Below are positions 1 to 9,449 of a DNA stretch of 64,000 bases, piece by piece. The position numbers and the translations under genes were made by a program. The notes beneath the pieces were generated by a model that was not told the origin of the DNA, did no database searches, and saw only the letters and a program-made list of their open reading frames with translations. Position 1 is the stretch's first letter; each line of letters starts with the position of its first letter. The DNA lies in the NCBI RefSeq assembly GCF_900104665.1, contig NZ_LT629969.1:653716-717715 (forward strand). The letters are read 5' to 3'. The stretch comes from Traorella massiliensis. GTDB taxonomy: Bacteria; Bacillota_I; Bacilli_A; Erysipelotrichales; Erysipelotrichaceae.

Positions 1-43
1 AATGATAAGGCATGTATATGCCAGTGTGAAAGAGGTTGAATTT

Positions 44-1003
44 ATGCAGATATTTATAGTAGCTTTAGTTATCAGTCTTGTAGTATCCTTGGGAATCTAT
101 CCTTTAGTAATTCCCTTTCTACATAAAATTAAATTCGGACAAAGCATTCGTCAGGATGGCCCTAAAAGTCATTTGAAAAAAACAGGTACACCGACCATGG
201 GCGGCTTTGTTTTTGTGTTAGTACCGATCATCGTATTGGCTATTTTGATGCCACAGGCTTTGTTAGATACTAAAATACAGATTGTGATCATTTCTTATGT
301 TGGTTATTCCTTGATTGGTTTTATTGATGATTTCTTGATTGTCGTGAAAAAAAATAATGATGGTTTATCACCATCAGCAAAATTTTTACTGCAATTGATT
401 TTAGCTGTGATCATTTTCTTCATGTATCGAAATGTTTCTTCAATGGGTATCTTGATTCCATTTACACATGTTGAAATTGATTTGGGATGGTTCTATTTTG
501 TACTGATCTTAATTATGTTTACTGCAGAAAGCAATGCTGTGAACTTAACAGATGGTCTGGATGGGTTGAGCAGCGGTTGTGTATTGATTGCTTTAGCGCC
601 GTTTATCTTATTTTCAATCTTGCAGGGAGAATATGGGTTAGGTGTTTTCCTGATGGCGGTTTTTGGAAGCTTATTGGCTTACTTAAAGAACAATTTCTTT
701 CCGGCTAAAATATTTATGGGCGATACGGGCAGTTTGGCTCTAGGCGGCTTATTAGCAGCTGTAGCAATGGTTTTAAAACAAGAAATTTTGTTAGTTGTTA
801 TTGGTGGTATGTTCGTGCTGGAAGTATTGAGTGTCATCATTCAGGTAACTTCTTTCAAACTGACAGGAAAAAGAGTGTTTAGAATGGCTCCTTTACATCA
901 TCACTTTGAATTAGGCGGTATGAATGAAAAACAGGTTGTTTTGATGTTTTGGTGTATTGAAGCGGTCTTTGCGATCGTGGGTTATCTGATGGGGGTCCTA
1001 TAA
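44..1003 (+). CDS. mraY: Phospho-N-acetylmuramoyl-pentapeptide transferase
   Basis: Integral membrane enzyme that moves phospho-MurNAc-pentapeptide from UDP to undecaprenyl phosphate, giving lipid I. The 319-residue product has about ten hydrophobic segments and the family signatures: DD near residues 95-96, NLTDGLDGL near 167, FMGDTGS near 224 and the HHH of the last cytoplasmic loop near 285. The ATG at 44 is chosen because AGAGGTTG lies 5-6 nt upstream and the family N-terminus begins there; an in-frame ATG at 2 would add 14 unlikely residues. murD follows after one base, so this is the downstream part of a cell-wall cluster that begins outside the window. Confidence 0.96.
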   Translation: MQIFIVALVISLVVSLGIYPLVIPFLHKIKFGQSIRQDGPKSHLKKTGTPTMGGFVFVLVPIIVLAILMPQALLDTKIQIVIISYVGYSLIGFIDDFLIVVKKNNDGLSPSAKFLLQLILAVIIFFMYRNVSSMGILIPFTHVEIDLGWFYFVLILIMFTAESNAVNLTDGLDGLSSGCVLIALAPFILFSILQGEYGLGVFLMAVFGSLLAYLKNNFFPAKIFMGDTGSLALGGLLAAVAMVLKQEILLVVIGGMFVLEVLSVIIQVTSFKLTGKRVFRMAPLHHHFELGGMNEKQVVLMFWCIEAVFAIVGYLMGVL

Positions 1004-1004
1004 A

Positions 1005-2315
1005 ATGAAAAAAGTACTGGTGATTGGTGCAGCTAAGAGCGGTATTGCGGCAGCAAAGCTTTTAAAACGTCATGGCTATGAAGTCATATTGACGGATCAA
1101 AAAGAAATCAAAGAGAAAAATGAATTGGAAGAAGATGGAATGATTGTCTATGATAACGGGCATCCGGCATCTTTGAAGAATACAGGCTATGAATTTGTCG
1201 TAAAAAATCCGGGTATTCGCTATAATGTAGATATTATCGATTATTTTGTCAGGAATCATGTAAAGATCTATACAGAAATTGAAATTGCTTATCGCTATGC
1301 AAAGAAATTTCATTATGGCGCAGTAACGGGAACAAATGGTAAAACAACGATTACAAGCATGCTTGAGGCATGTTTAAAGATGAATCATCGTGCCTTAGCA
1401 GCAGGCAACATCGGTACACCGTTAAGTGAGATCGTATTTGAACATGAAGATGAGGAAAAGGACATTGCACTTGAATTGAGTAATTTTCAGCTTTTAGGTA
1501 TTGAAACATTTCGCCCTGAAGTAAGTGTTGTCTGTAACTTAGCTCCTGATCATTTGGATTATATGCCGACTTTGGAATCTTATTATGAATCAAAAATGCG
1601 TATTGCGATGAATCAAAAGGAGGATGACTGGTTTTTACGCAATGTAGATGATGAGACAGTGATGCATTATGCAAAGAATATTCAATGTGAGATCATTGAT
1701 TTTTCATTAAAGCGTCAGGATGTAGATCTTTATGTGTGCAATGGTGAAGCTTTGTTAAGAGGGAAGCATCTATTTTATGTAAAAGATCTGAAGGTCGTTG
1801 GTGAACATAATGTCAGCAATGCGATGATTGCGGCAGCCATGGCGATTAAGATGGGTGTTTCTTATGAAAATGTCGAAAAGGCATTAAAAGAATTTAAGGG
1901 TATTGAGCATCGTATTGAATATATTGGTGAAAAAGAAGGTATTTCTTTCTATAATGATTCAAAGGCGACCAATACGCAAGCGGCATGTATTGCCTTAGCT
2001 TCTTTTGAAAAGAACATTCTGTTACTTGCCGGAGGTAAGGATAAAGGGATTAGCTTTGATGAACTGCATGATTATGATGAACGTGTCAAGCATGCTTTTA
2101 CCTTTGGACAGACCAAAGAAAAAATTGCGGCTGAATTTACACATTCTACTACTTGTGAAACAATGCAGGAGGCCCTTGAAAAAGCTTTTGATATAGCACA
2201 AAAGGGGGATGTGATCTTGCTTTCTCCTGCTTGCAGCAGTTATGATCAATTTGATAATTATGAACAGCGTGGAGATTTATTCCGTGAAGCTTGTCTAAGG
2301 ATCATTCATGCGTAG
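1005..2315 (+). CDS. murD: UDP-N-acetylmuramoyl-L-alanine:D-glutamate ligase
   Basis: Cytoplasmic Mur ligase adding D-Glu to UDP-MurNAc-L-Ala with ATP. The 436-residue length is typical. An N-terminal nucleotide-sugar-binding Rossmann segment (VLVIGAAKSGIAAAK), the ATP loop GTNGKTT at residues 109-115, a central Mur-ligase region and the C-terminal NDSKATNTQA motif are all visible. It starts one base after the mraY stop and overlaps the next gene by 8 bp, so it is translationally coupled on both sides. The usual followers ftsW and murG are absent here. Confidence 0.96.
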   Translation: MKKVLVIGAAKSGIAAAKLLKRHGYEVILTDQKEIKEKNELEEDGMIVYDNGHPASLKNTGYEFVVKNPGIRYNVDIIDYFVRNHVKIYTEIEIAYRYAKKFHYGAVTGTNGKTTITSMLEACLKMNHRALAAGNIGTPLSEIVFEHEDEEKDIALELSNFQLLGIETFRPEVSVVCNLAPDHLDYMPTLESYYESKMRIAMNQKEDDWFLRNVDDETVMHYAKNIQCEIIDFSLKRQDVDLYVCNGEALLRGKHLFYVKDLKVVGEHNVSNAMIAAAMAIKMGVSYENVEKALKEFKGIEHRIEYIGEKEGISFYNDSKATNTQAACIALASFEKNILLLAGGKDKGISFDELHDYDERVKHAFTFGQTKEKIAAEFTHSTTCETMQEALEKAFDIAQKGDVILLSPACSSYDQFDNYEQRGDLFREACLRIIHA

Positions 2316-2889
2316 GGTCATTCGCCTGATCGTGGGATCGATCGTGATGGGTGGCGGTATCGCAATAGCGATGAAAGGCGGATTTGGTGTAGATCCCATG
2401 GCTCTTTTCTGGGAAGGAATTCATATTCAAACGGGTATGAGCTATGGTACGGCAAATCTTTTGGTAAGTGGAGTTATTATATTAATGCTTTTTTTCATTG
2501 ATCGTTCACAATTAGGGATCGGAACCGTCGTTAATTCTGTATTGGTTTCTTTATCAATGGATCTGATAAGTCTTTTGCCGTTAGAAAGTGAGCTTTTTCT
2601 TATCCGTTTGTTTTTATTGCTGATAGGTTTAGTATTGTTGGCCGGTGGGATCGTTTACTATGGAAGTGCTAATTTTGGAAGAGGTGCTTTTGATGGTTTG
2701 ATCTTTGGAATCGTGAATAAAACAAAATATACAATACGAATGATACGCTCATCTTTTGATCTGATACTCGTTATCTTAGGGATGCTCTTAGGAGCGAAAT
2801 TGAGTCTGGGTCCTATTGTCAGTGTGTTAACGATAGGTTATATGATGCAGTTTTTTCATACGCATTTAAGACAAATTGATGAAAAATAG
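2308..2889 (+). CDS. YczE/YitT-like integral membrane protein
   Basis: A 193-residue protein with about five transmembrane segments. It resembles the YczE/YyaS membrane family: a Gly-rich N-terminal helix (IVMGGGIAIAMKGGFGVDPM) and the FGRGAFDGLIFGI region are the recognisable parts. Function is not established; relatives have been linked to peptide or amino-acid export. The start overlaps the murD end by 8 bp with AAGGATC upstream. Its insertion between murD and the pyrH operon is unusual, and a promoter follows it, so it is probably the last gene of the mra/mur transcript. Confidence 0.7.
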   Translation: MRRVIRLIVGSIVMGGGIAIAMKGGFGVDPMALFWEGIHIQTGMSYGTANLLVSGVIILMLFFIDRSQLGIGTVVNSVLVSLSMDLISLLPLESELFLIRLFLLLIGLVLLAGGIVYYGSANFGRGAFDGLIFGIVNKTKYTIRMIRSSFDLILVILGMLLGAKLSLGPIVSVLTIGYMMQFFHTHLRQIDEK

Positions 2890-2898
2890 GATTGAGTG

Positions 2899-2927
2899 TT
2901 GAGAAAGAAGCCTTTTTCTTGTATAAT
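2899..2927 (+). promoter_or_regulatory. Promoter for pyrH operon
   Basis: TTGAGA at 2899-2904 and a perfect TATAAT at 2922-2927 are separated by 17 nt. They lie 33 nt before the pyrH start, with CAGGAGA as its ribosome-binding site. This gives the pyrH-frr-uppS-cdsA-dxr-rseP run its own start. Confidence 0.8.
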
Positions 2928-2959
2928 AAAAAAGGTTAGAATAAGTCAGGAGAACAATT

Positions 2960-3664
2960 ATGTATAAAAGAGTCTTATTGAAGCTGAGCGGGGAGGCCCT
3001 ATCTTCCAAAGATCATGCGTTCGATCCGCAAGTGTTGCGCAAATTGGCGCAGGAAATCAAAGAAGTGCATGATACGGGGGTGGAATTGGCCATCGTTGTT
3101 GGAGGCGGTAACTTCATCCGTGGTAAAGTGTGTGAGGAAATGGGACTGGAAAGAACACAGGCTGATAATATGGGGATGCTGGCAACAGTGATCAATGCCT
3201 TGGCAGTACAAAATGCCCTTGAACAGATTGGTGTTCCAACAAGAGTTCAGACAGCTATTTCCATGAATAAGGTGGCTGAGCCTTATATTTTAAGAAAGTG
3301 TTTGCGTCATCTTGAGAAAGGCAGAGTCGTTATTTTTGGAGCAGGAACGGGAAATCCTTATTTCTCAACGGATACGACAGCTGCCCTGAGAGCTAGTGAA
3401 ATCAAAGCGGATGTCATCTTGATGGCCAAAAATGGTGTGGATGGTGTTTATAGTGCCGATCCAAAAATTGTGAGCGATGCGGTCAAATATGAGAAGCTGA
3501 CTTACTTAGAGCTGATCAACAAGAATCTGCATGTGATGGATGTGACAGCTACAAGCATGTGCATGGATAATAATGTCGATTTGATCGTATTCAATATGAA
3601 TAAAGAAGGAAATATTTTAAAAGCAGTGAAAGGAGAAGTTGATGGAACGACCATCAGCAAGTAA
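2960..3664 (+). CDS. pyrH: Uridylate kinase
   Basis: Hexameric UMP kinase converting UMP to UDP with ATP, feeding RNA and UDP-sugar (including peptidoglycan precursor) synthesis. The 234-residue product has the amino-acid-kinase fold signatures: [12 protein letters not shown] at the N-terminus, GGGNFIRG, and the ATP-region [11 protein letters not shown]. The start follows CAGGAGA by 6 nt. Its 3' end overlaps the frr start, as in most bacteria where pyrH and frr are coupled. rpsB-tsf, which usually precede it, are about 34 kb away. Confidence 0.97.
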   Translation: MYKRVLLKLSGEALSSKDHAFDPQVLRKLAQEIKEVHDTGVELAIVVGGGNFIRGKVCEEMGLERTQADNMGMLATVINALAVQNALEQIGVPTRVQTAISMNKVAEPYILRKCLRHLEKGRVVIFGAGTGNPYFSTDTTAALRASEIKADVILMAKNGVDGVYSADPKIVSDAVKYEKLTYLELINKNLHVMDVTATSMCMDNNVDLIVFNMNKEGNILKAVKGEVDGTTISK

Positions 3665-4214
3665 GATTATGCAACAAACATTAGATCAAGCTAGAGAAAA
3701 AATGAATAAGGCAATTGAAACATTGCAGAGCCATTTGGCGCAGATTCGCACAGGACGTGCTAATCCAAATATTTTAGAAAGAGTAGAAGTAGAATATTAT
3801 GGAAGTCCTACTCCTTTGAATCAGATGGCTTCTATTAGCGTTGTAGAGGGACGTCAATTGGTAGTAAAGCCTTATGATAAGACGATCCTTAGAGATGTTG
3901 AAAAGGCGATCAATGCCGCTAATATTGGTCTTACACCAATGAATGACGGTGATGTGATTCGTTTAAATGTTCCTCAGTTGACAGAGGAAACACGTAAGGA
4001 ACTCAGCAAGGATGCCAGCAAGGTGGGCGAAGATGCTAAAGTTGCCATTCGTAATATTCGCCGTGAAGCGAATGACAGCATTAAGAAGAATAAAGAACTG
4101 ACAGAAGATGATGTAAAACGTGCGAATGAAAAAGTGCAGAAATTGACAGATGAATTCACAAAGAAAGTGGATGAAATCGTTGCTGTGAAATCAAAAGAAA
4201 TCATGTCTATCTAA
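3642..4214 (+). CDS. frr: Ribosome recycling factor
   Basis: Splits post-termination ribosomes together with EF-G. The helical-hairpin sequence shows the hallmark [11 protein letters not shown] and a C-terminal [20 protein letters not shown] helix. The start at 3642 is preferred because AAGGAGAAG sits 4-6 nt upstream inside pyrH. It gives 190 residues, slightly longer than the usual 185. An ATG at 3669 would match the family N-terminus better but has no ribosome-binding site. It overlaps pyrH by 23 bp. Confidence 0.95.
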   Translation: MERPSASKIMQQTLDQAREKMNKAIETLQSHLAQIRTGRANPNILERVEVEYYGSPTPLNQMASISVVEGRQLVVKPYDKTILRDVEKAINAANIGLTPMNDGDVIRLNVPQLTEETRKELSKDASKVGEDAKVAIRNIRREANDSIKKNKELTEDDVKRANEKVQKLTDEFTKKVDEIVAVKSKEIMSI

Positions 4215-4220
4215 CAAATA

Positions 4221-4239
4221 CCCACAACATGTGGGTTTT
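4221..4239 (+). terminator. Short hairpin between frr and uppS
   Basis: CCCACA / TGTGGG with a 3-nt loop is followed by only TTTTG. It is a weak intrinsic terminator or a processing/attenuation hairpin inside the operon. Confidence 0.45.
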
Positions 4240-4257
4240 GCTTTAAGGAGGGAAGTC

Positions 4258-4956
4258 ATGTCATTTGAATATCCAAAGCATATTGCTATTATCATGGATG
4301 GCAATGGCCGCTGGGCCAAAGCTCAAAATAAACCACGTACAGCTGGACATCTTGCAGGAAGTGAAAATGTACGGCGTATTGCATTACATGCTAATAGAAA
4401 TCATGTGAAAAGCTTAACGCTGTATGCTTTTTCAACTGAAAACTGGGCTCGCCCAGAAGAAGAAAAAAATTATCTTTTTAAATTACCGGCCATATTTTTT
4501 AAAAAATATATTGCGGAATTGAAAAGAGAAAATATACGAGTTACCTATATTGGTGAAATTGAACGTTTTCCACAGAATACAGCTCGGATTATTAAAGATG
4601 CTGTAGCGCAGACTGCTGAGAATACAGGCTTAAATCTTTGTTTAGCTGTGAATTATGGCGGTCGAAGGGAAATTGTCACGGCTGCTCAAAAAGCCGCTGA
4701 AAAGCTACAGAAAAAGGAAATAGAAGAGATTACTGAAGAAGAATTTGCTTCATGTCTGATGAGTGAGACAAGTGATGTTGATCTTTTGATTCGGACTAGT
4801 GGTGAAATAAGAGTCAGCAATTTTCTTTTGTGGCAGATAGCATATGCAGAAATGATATTTGTATCATGTGCATGGCCTGATTTTGATGAAAATCAGTTTG
4901 ATGAGTGTATTTGTGAATTTCATCATCGTAATCGACGTTTTGGAGGTTTGAAATGA
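4258..4956 (+). CDS. uppS: Undecaprenyl diphosphate synthase
   Basis: cis-Prenyltransferase making the C55 lipid carrier from FPP and IPP. Family marks are the IIMDGNGRWA P-loop near the N-terminus, FSTENWARP, and the C-terminal LIRTSGE...SNFLLWQ block. The ATG at 4258 follows AAGGAGGG by 5 nt and gives 232 residues. The C-terminal HHRNRRFGG is normal for the family. It overlaps cdsA by ATGA. Together with cdsA, dxr, rseP, mraY and murD, the operon couples isoprenoid and lipid-carrier supply to wall synthesis. Confidence 0.97.
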   Translation: MSFEYPKHIAIIMDGNGRWAKAQNKPRTAGHLAGSENVRRIALHANRNHVKSLTLYAFSTENWARPEEEKNYLFKLPAIFFKKYIAELKRENIRVTYIGEIERFPQNTARIIKDAVAQTAENTGLNLCLAVNYGGRREIVTAAQKAAEKLQKKEIEEITEEEFASCLMSETSDVDLLIRTSGEIRVSNFLLWQIAYAEMIFVSCAWPDFDENQFDECICEFHHRNRRFGGLK

Positions 4957-5717
4957 AAACTCGTATATTGACCATGATCGCTATATTGGCAGTAGTCATA
5001 CCATGTCTTGTCTTTGGTGGTATTTTTATGGAAGGTCTGATATTATTTATCGTGGCTGTAGGTACTTATGAATTTTCAAAACTGGCAGATGATCCGTTTC
5101 CATTATCTTTTGTCATCATGCTGATTTTATTAGAATGGATAGGTTTATATATTCCATCTGATATCGTATTTGCTTATGTAGGGATCATTTATCTTTTGCT
5201 TTTGGCATTGCCAGTCTGGCATGTACGATTTACACCAAAAGACTCATTTATTTGTATGAGCTTTATTGCTTTTTTTATTCTTGTAGGTAATGCTGTGCAA
5301 GAAATCTATGCTTTGGGTCCACGTTATATGACACTAATTATTGTTGCTACGTATAGCTGTGATTCGTTTGCTTATTTATGTGGACGTTTTTTTGGAAAGC
5401 ATAAATTGAATGAACGCATCTCACCAAAGAAAACAATTGAAGGAAGTATTGGCGGATGGGTCTTTGGTTTTTTGTTTTCATTACTGTTTTGGAAATTATT
5501 TATGAATAAACGGGAATTTTTCCTTGTTTTGCTTTCGGGAATCTGCTGTCCGATTTTTGGGCAAATCGGCGATCTGGCTTTTTCCGCAATCAAAAGATGT
5601 TATAAGATCAAAGATTTTGGAAATCTTTTGCCAGGACATGGCGGTATATTAGACAGGGTAGATTCCTTATTGTTTAATTTAGTTTGTTTTTACTTTTTAA
5701 TGATGGTGGTGCTATGA
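4953..5717 (+). CDS. cdsA: Phosphatidate cytidylyltransferase (CDP-DAG synthase)
   Basis: Membrane enzyme making CDP-diacylglycerol from phosphatidate and CTP for phospholipid synthesis. The 254-residue protein has about seven hydrophobic segments. The conserved C-terminal half carries CDSFAYLCGRFFGKHK, SPKKTIEGSIGG and the signature GHGGILDRVDSL. It starts on the overlapping ATGA of uppS and ends on the ATGA of dxr, so translation is coupled on both sides. Confidence 0.96.
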   Translation: MKTRILTMIAILAVVIPCLVFGGIFMEGLILFIVAVGTYEFSKLADDPFPLSFVIMLILLEWIGLYIPSDIVFAYVGIIYLLLLALPVWHVRFTPKDSFICMSFIAFFILVGNAVQEIYALGPRYMTLIIVATYSCDSFAYLCGRFFGKHKLNERISPKKTIEGSIGGWVFGFLFSLLFWKLFMNKREFFLVLLSGICCPIFGQIGDLAFSAIKRCYKIKDFGNLLPGHGGILDRVDSLLFNLVCFYFLMMVVL

Positions 5718-6868
5718 AAAGGATTATTTTATTAGGTGCAAGCGGTTCGATCGGAACCCAGACGTTAGATGTGATCGAGCATCATCCGGATCAGTATGAA
5801 TTAATTGCTTTCAGCGTAGGAAAAAGAATCAATGAAGTACATCGGATTTTGGCAAAATGGCCTGTGAAATACGTCTGTGTTGGGAGCTATGAAGATCAGA
5901 AATTGCTTGAAAAGGAATATCCGCAGGTACATTTCATGAGTGGTGATGAAGGCCTTTTAGAACTTGTCAGCTTAGATGAAGGTGACTGGGTCGTAAATGC
6001 GCTTGTAGGTTTTGTTGGACTAAAGCCAACCTTATGTGCGATTGAACATCATAAGAATATCGCCTTGGCGAATAAGGAAACACTAGTTGTCGGTGGTAAG
6101 TTTGTTTCTTCAGCAATCAAGAAATATCAGGTACGATTAACACCAATCGATAGTGAACATTCAGCTATTTTTCAATGTCTTCAAGGTGTACGGCGCAGTG
6201 ATGTCGCAAAGCTGATCATTACAGCTAGTGGTGGAAGCTTCCGTGATAAAAACCGTGATGAATTAGAAAATGTGACTGTGAAAGAGGCTCTTTCGCATCC
6301 AAACTGGCAAATGGGAGCTAAGATCACGATAGATAGCGCAACATTGATGAATAAAGGCTTTGAAGTTATTGAAGCTCATTATTTATTTGATATGGATTAT
6401 GATCAAATAGATGTTTTGGTTCATCGTGAAAGTATCATACATTCATTGATCCAGACAAGAGATACAGCTCTTTTGGCACAGATGGGAACGGCTGATATGC
6501 GCCTGCCAATTCAATATGCGCTTAGCTGTCCAGATCGAGATGAACTGATCAATGGAGAAGTCTGTGATTTGAGTGCTATTGGATGTCTTCACTTTGAAAA
6601 ACCTGATTTTGAACGTTTCCCGTTATTGAAAGTTGCATATGAGTGTGGAAGAAAGGAAGGAAATGCCTGTGCGATTTTAAATGCATCAAATGAAGTGGCG
6701 GTTCAGGCATTTTTGGAAGAAAAGATTGCTTTTTTAGATATTGAAAAGCTGATCATGAAAGCATTAAAGCATATCGAATATAAAAAAGATGCTTCATTAG
6801 AAGAGATTTTTGAAGCAGACACAGCAACAAGAAATTATGTAAATGATATACTGAAAGGCGGATTTTAA
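5714..6868 (+). CDS. dxr: 1-deoxy-D-xylulose 5-phosphate reductoisomerase
   Basis: NADPH-dependent second step of the MEP isoprenoid pathway. The 384-residue protein begins with the dinucleotide motif LLGASGSIGTQTLDV and carries LANKETLVVGG, the metal/substrate motif DSEHSAIFQ, TASGGSFR and a C-terminal NASNEVAV block. The start at 5714 overlaps the cdsA stop by 4 bp; an upstream in-frame ATG would add ten residues before the motif and is rejected. The cell therefore uses the MEP pathway. No mevalonate genes are in view. Confidence 0.97.
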   Translation: MKRIILLGASGSIGTQTLDVIEHHPDQYELIAFSVGKRINEVHRILAKWPVKYVCVGSYEDQKLLEKEYPQVHFMSGDEGLLELVSLDEGDWVVNALVGFVGLKPTLCAIEHHKNIALANKETLVVGGKFVSSAIKKYQVRLTPIDSEHSAIFQCLQGVRRSDVAKLIITASGGSFRDKNRDELENVTVKEALSHPNWQMGAKITIDSATLMNKGFEVIEAHYLFDMDYDQIDVLVHRESIIHSLIQTRDTALLAQMGTADMRLPIQYALSCPDRDELINGEVCDLSAIGCLHFEKPDFERFPLLKVAYECGRKEGNACAILNASNEVAVQAFLEEKIAFLDIEKLIMKALKHIEYKKDASLEEIFEADTATRNYVNDILKGGF

Positions 6869-7923
6869 TGGATATACTTATTTCTCTAATCATTTTTTTC
6901 GTTGTATTGTCAATCATCATCATTATTCATGAGTTGGGACATTTGATTGTGGCAAAGAAATTTGGCGTTTATTGTTCTGAATTTTCTATTGGCATGGGAC
7001 CGGCGATTTATCAGTATAAAAAATCAGAAACGACGATATCAATTCGTGCTATTCCGCTAGGCGGTTATGTCCAGATGGCTGGTGAAGAAGGCAGTGATAT
7101 CGAAGGAATTCCTTTTGAAAGAACGATCAATGGTATCAAAACATGGAAACAGATCGTGGTCATGGCTGCTGGGGCAACGTTAAATATTTTATTAGCTTTT
7201 GCGATTTTTATTGGTGTCGTCATGGCCAGAGGCTATGTGAGCGCTCCTTCTGATCCAATTGTTGGTTCAATCGTGGAAAATTCACCGGCAGCCACAGTAG
7301 GTATGATGGAAGGGGACCGGATCGTCAAGATGGTACTTCCTGATGGCGAAGAAATCATTCCTGAAACGTTTGATGATTTGGTAGAAGGTATGAGCAATTA
7401 TACAGGTGGAAGTGTGATCTATACAATTGAACGTGGTTCAAAGACGTTAAATTTTGTAGTAGAACCACAATATGATGAAACTTTGCAACGCTATCTAGTG
7501 GGCTTTAATTCACAGCCTAAGGTTAGAACTATCGCATGGTATGAATCTTTCTATTATGGAGCTGAAATGCTATTTGAAATGATGGGACAAATCATTCAGG
7601 CATTTGGTAATTTAATTCGTGGTGTAGGCCTGCAGGATGTGAGCGGACCTATCGGAATCTATCAGGCAACGAGTCAGGTTGCTTCGGAAGGTTTAAATGC
7701 TTTGATCTTATGGGTAGGACTTCTTTCATTAAATGTGGGTATCTTTAATTTATTTCCAATTCCAATATTAGATGGCGGAAGAATCATCATCGTTGCCATT
7801 GAAAAGATCATTGGCCGACGTTTATCAGAAAAGATACAGACTGCAATTATGCTTGTGGGGCTGGTACTGATCGTCTTATTGATGGTGTTTGCGACAGCCA
7901 ATGATATCGGACGATTATTTTAA
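6868..7923 (+). CDS. rseP: RseP/RasP family intramembrane site-2 zinc protease
   Basis: Intramembrane metalloprotease that cleaves anti-sigma factors and remnant signal peptides. The 351-residue protein has HELGH in the first membrane helix (about residue 21), a conserved GGYVQMAGEE loop, a PDZ domain near 115-200 (GSIVENSPAA...GDRI) and the third zinc ligand in PILDGGRI near 300, within the C-terminal membrane helices. It starts on TAATG shared with the dxr stop. It closes the pyrH operon, ahead of a strong terminator. Confidence 0.95.
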   Translation: MDILISLIIFFVVLSIIIIIHELGHLIVAKKFGVYCSEFSIGMGPAIYQYKKSETTISIRAIPLGGYVQMAGEEGSDIEGIPFERTINGIKTWKQIVVMAAGATLNILLAFAIFIGVVMARGYVSAPSDPIVGSIVENSPAATVGMMEGDRIVKMVLPDGEEIIPETFDDLVEGMSNYTGGSVIYTIERGSKTLNFVVEPQYDETLQRYLVGFNSQPKVRTIAWYESFYYGAEMLFEMMGQIIQAFGNLIRGVGLQDVSGPIGIYQATSQVASEGLNALILWVGLLSLNVGIFNLFPIPILDGGRIIIVAIEKIIGRRLSEKIQTAIMLVGLVLIVLLMVFATANDIGRLF

Positions 7924-7945
7924 GGACATTTATTGTCCTTTTTTT
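7922..7945 (+). terminator. Intrinsic terminator after rseP
   Basis: AAGGACA / TGTCCTT (7-bp stem, 5-nt loop) followed by a T-run. The stem includes the rseP stop codon. Confidence 0.85.
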
Positions 7946-7946
7946 A

Positions 7947-7955
7947 TGGTATAAT
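7947..7955 (+). promoter_or_regulatory. Extended -10 promoter for nnr
   Basis: TGG-TATAAT lies 19 nt before the nnr ATG, directly after the rseP terminator. No good -35 is visible, as expected for an extended -10 promoter. Confidence 0.6.
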
Positions 7956-7974
7956 ATGACAAAGAGGTGATGGT

Positions 7975-9378
7975 ATGTTGATAGCTAGTCGGGCACAGAT
8001 GAAAAAAATCGATGAAATATTGCTTGAAAAATATACTATCGAAGAATTGGTGGATAAGGCTGCAGAATGTGTATTGGAAGAAATTTTGGACAAAGATCAT
8101 ATCTGTGTAGTCTGTGGAAGAGGGAATAATGGAGCGGATGGTTATGCTTTGGCTTTGAAACTTTTAAAAATGAAAAAACATGTTTCTGTTATTTCTTGTA
8201 AACAAGATCATTTAAGTCAGGCATGTAACTATTATTATCAGTTATGTCTTGAAAAAGGATTATTGGTGGAAGAAAAGGATGAAGCTTTCAAAAAGTGTGA
8301 TTTGCTTATTGATGCCATGTTTGGCTTTGGCTGTCATTCAAATCCGTTAGGTATTGAGGGTGAAATGATTCAGAAGATGAATGATTCTTCTATTCCGATT
8401 GTTTCGATTGATGTACCTAGTGGAATGGATTGTGATAGTGGAAAATGTTTTGAAAATTGTATCCATGCTACTAAAACAATTACTTTTTTTGCTTATAAAT
8501 TAGGTTTTTTTCATCCTGATGCGATGAAACATACAGGTGAAGTAGTGATAAAAAGACTTAAAGTTGAAGACTTTTCAAATCAGATTTGTCTTTGTGAAAG
8601 TCTTGATCAGATTTCTTTTCAAAAGAAAAGCTATGATGGACATAAATATACTTATGGAAGAAGCTTTTTGATCTGTGGCAGTGAGCAATATCAAGGAGCA
8701 GCTTTGCTGAGCACAAAAGCTTCTGTTTATACGGGATGTGGTCTTACTTGTCTTTGTTCTGATCCTCGTGTTTTGCAAGCAGCTTCACTCGCTGTTCCTG
8801 AAGCGATCCATGCTTCTTTTGAACAAGTTGCCAAGATGAGTGGGTATCAAGCGGCTTTGATTGGCTGTGGTTTGGATGGTGGCGAAGAATTGTTGAGATA
8901 TGTATTGCATCATACGCAGATGCCGCTTGTCATTGATGCATGTGCTTTAAATGTTCTTGCTTCACATTTAGATTGGCTGGATGGACAGCGATCAATTATC
9001 ATAACACCGCATTTAGGGGAGTTTAAACGGCTTTGTCCCGAACTGGATGATCCTACGATGAGTGCCATTGAATTTGCGAAAAAGTATCACATCATCGTTG
9101 TGTTAAAAGGACCACATACATTAATTACAGATGGTCATCAAAGCTATCGCTGTATGAGTGGAAATGGGGCAATGGCTACAGGAGGAAGCGGTGATGTGTT
9201 GTCAGGTATCATCGTGAGCCTTCTGGCACAGGGGTATGATCCTCTTCAAAGTGCCTGTAAGGGTGTCTATCTTCACGGAGCGATCGGGGATCAGCTGGCT
9301 CAAAAGATGCATACTGTCTTGCCATCAAAAATTATTGAAGAAATACCCTTTATGATGAAGAAATTTGAGAATGTGTAA
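7975..9378 (+). CDS. nnr: Bifunctional NAD(P)H-hydrate epimerase / ADP-dependent dehydratase
   Basis: Repairs hydrated NADH/NADPH. The N-terminal half (about residues 1-205) is the YjeF_N epimerase with VCGRGNNGADGYALA and DAMFGFG. The C-terminal half (about 215-467) is the ribokinase-like dehydratase with a nucleotide-binding GNGAMATGGSGDVLSGI block. The start at 7975 follows AGAGGTGATGGT. It appears to be monocistronic. Cys is fairly frequent in the protein, but nothing looks broken. Confidence 0.93.
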   Translation: MLIASRAQMKKIDEILLEKYTIEELVDKAAECVLEEILDKDHICVVCGRGNNGADGYALALKLLKMKKHVSVISCKQDHLSQACNYYYQLCLEKGLLVEEKDEAFKKCDLLIDAMFGFGCHSNPLGIEGEMIQKMNDSSIPIVSIDVPSGMDCDSGKCFENCIHATKTITFFAYKLGFFHPDAMKHTGEVVIKRLKVEDFSNQICLCESLDQISFQKKSYDGHKYTYGRSFLICGSEQYQGAALLSTKASVYTGCGLTCLCSDPRVLQAASLAVPEAIHASFEQVAKMSGYQAALIGCGLDGGEELLRYVLHHTQMPLVIDACALNVLASHLDWLDGQRSIIITPHLGEFKRLCPELDDPTMSAIEFAKKYHIIVVLKGPHTLITDGHQSYRCMSGNGAMATGGSGDVLSGIIVSLLAQGYDPLQSACKGVYLHGAIGDQLAQKMHTVLPSKIIEEIPFMMKKFENV

Positions 9379-9389
9379 AATTATGTTTT

Positions 9390-9420
9390 TTGATATATTT
9401 ATATAGAATTGTGCTATAAT
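9390..9420 (+). promoter_or_regulatory. Promoter for LCP gene
   Basis: TTGATA at 9390-9395 and extended -10 TGC-TATAAT at 9412-9420, with a 19-nt spacer. The start codon is at 9450. Confidence 0.6.
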
Positions 9421-9449
9421 AAAAACGTTTTGAATCGAGGTAGGGAATT

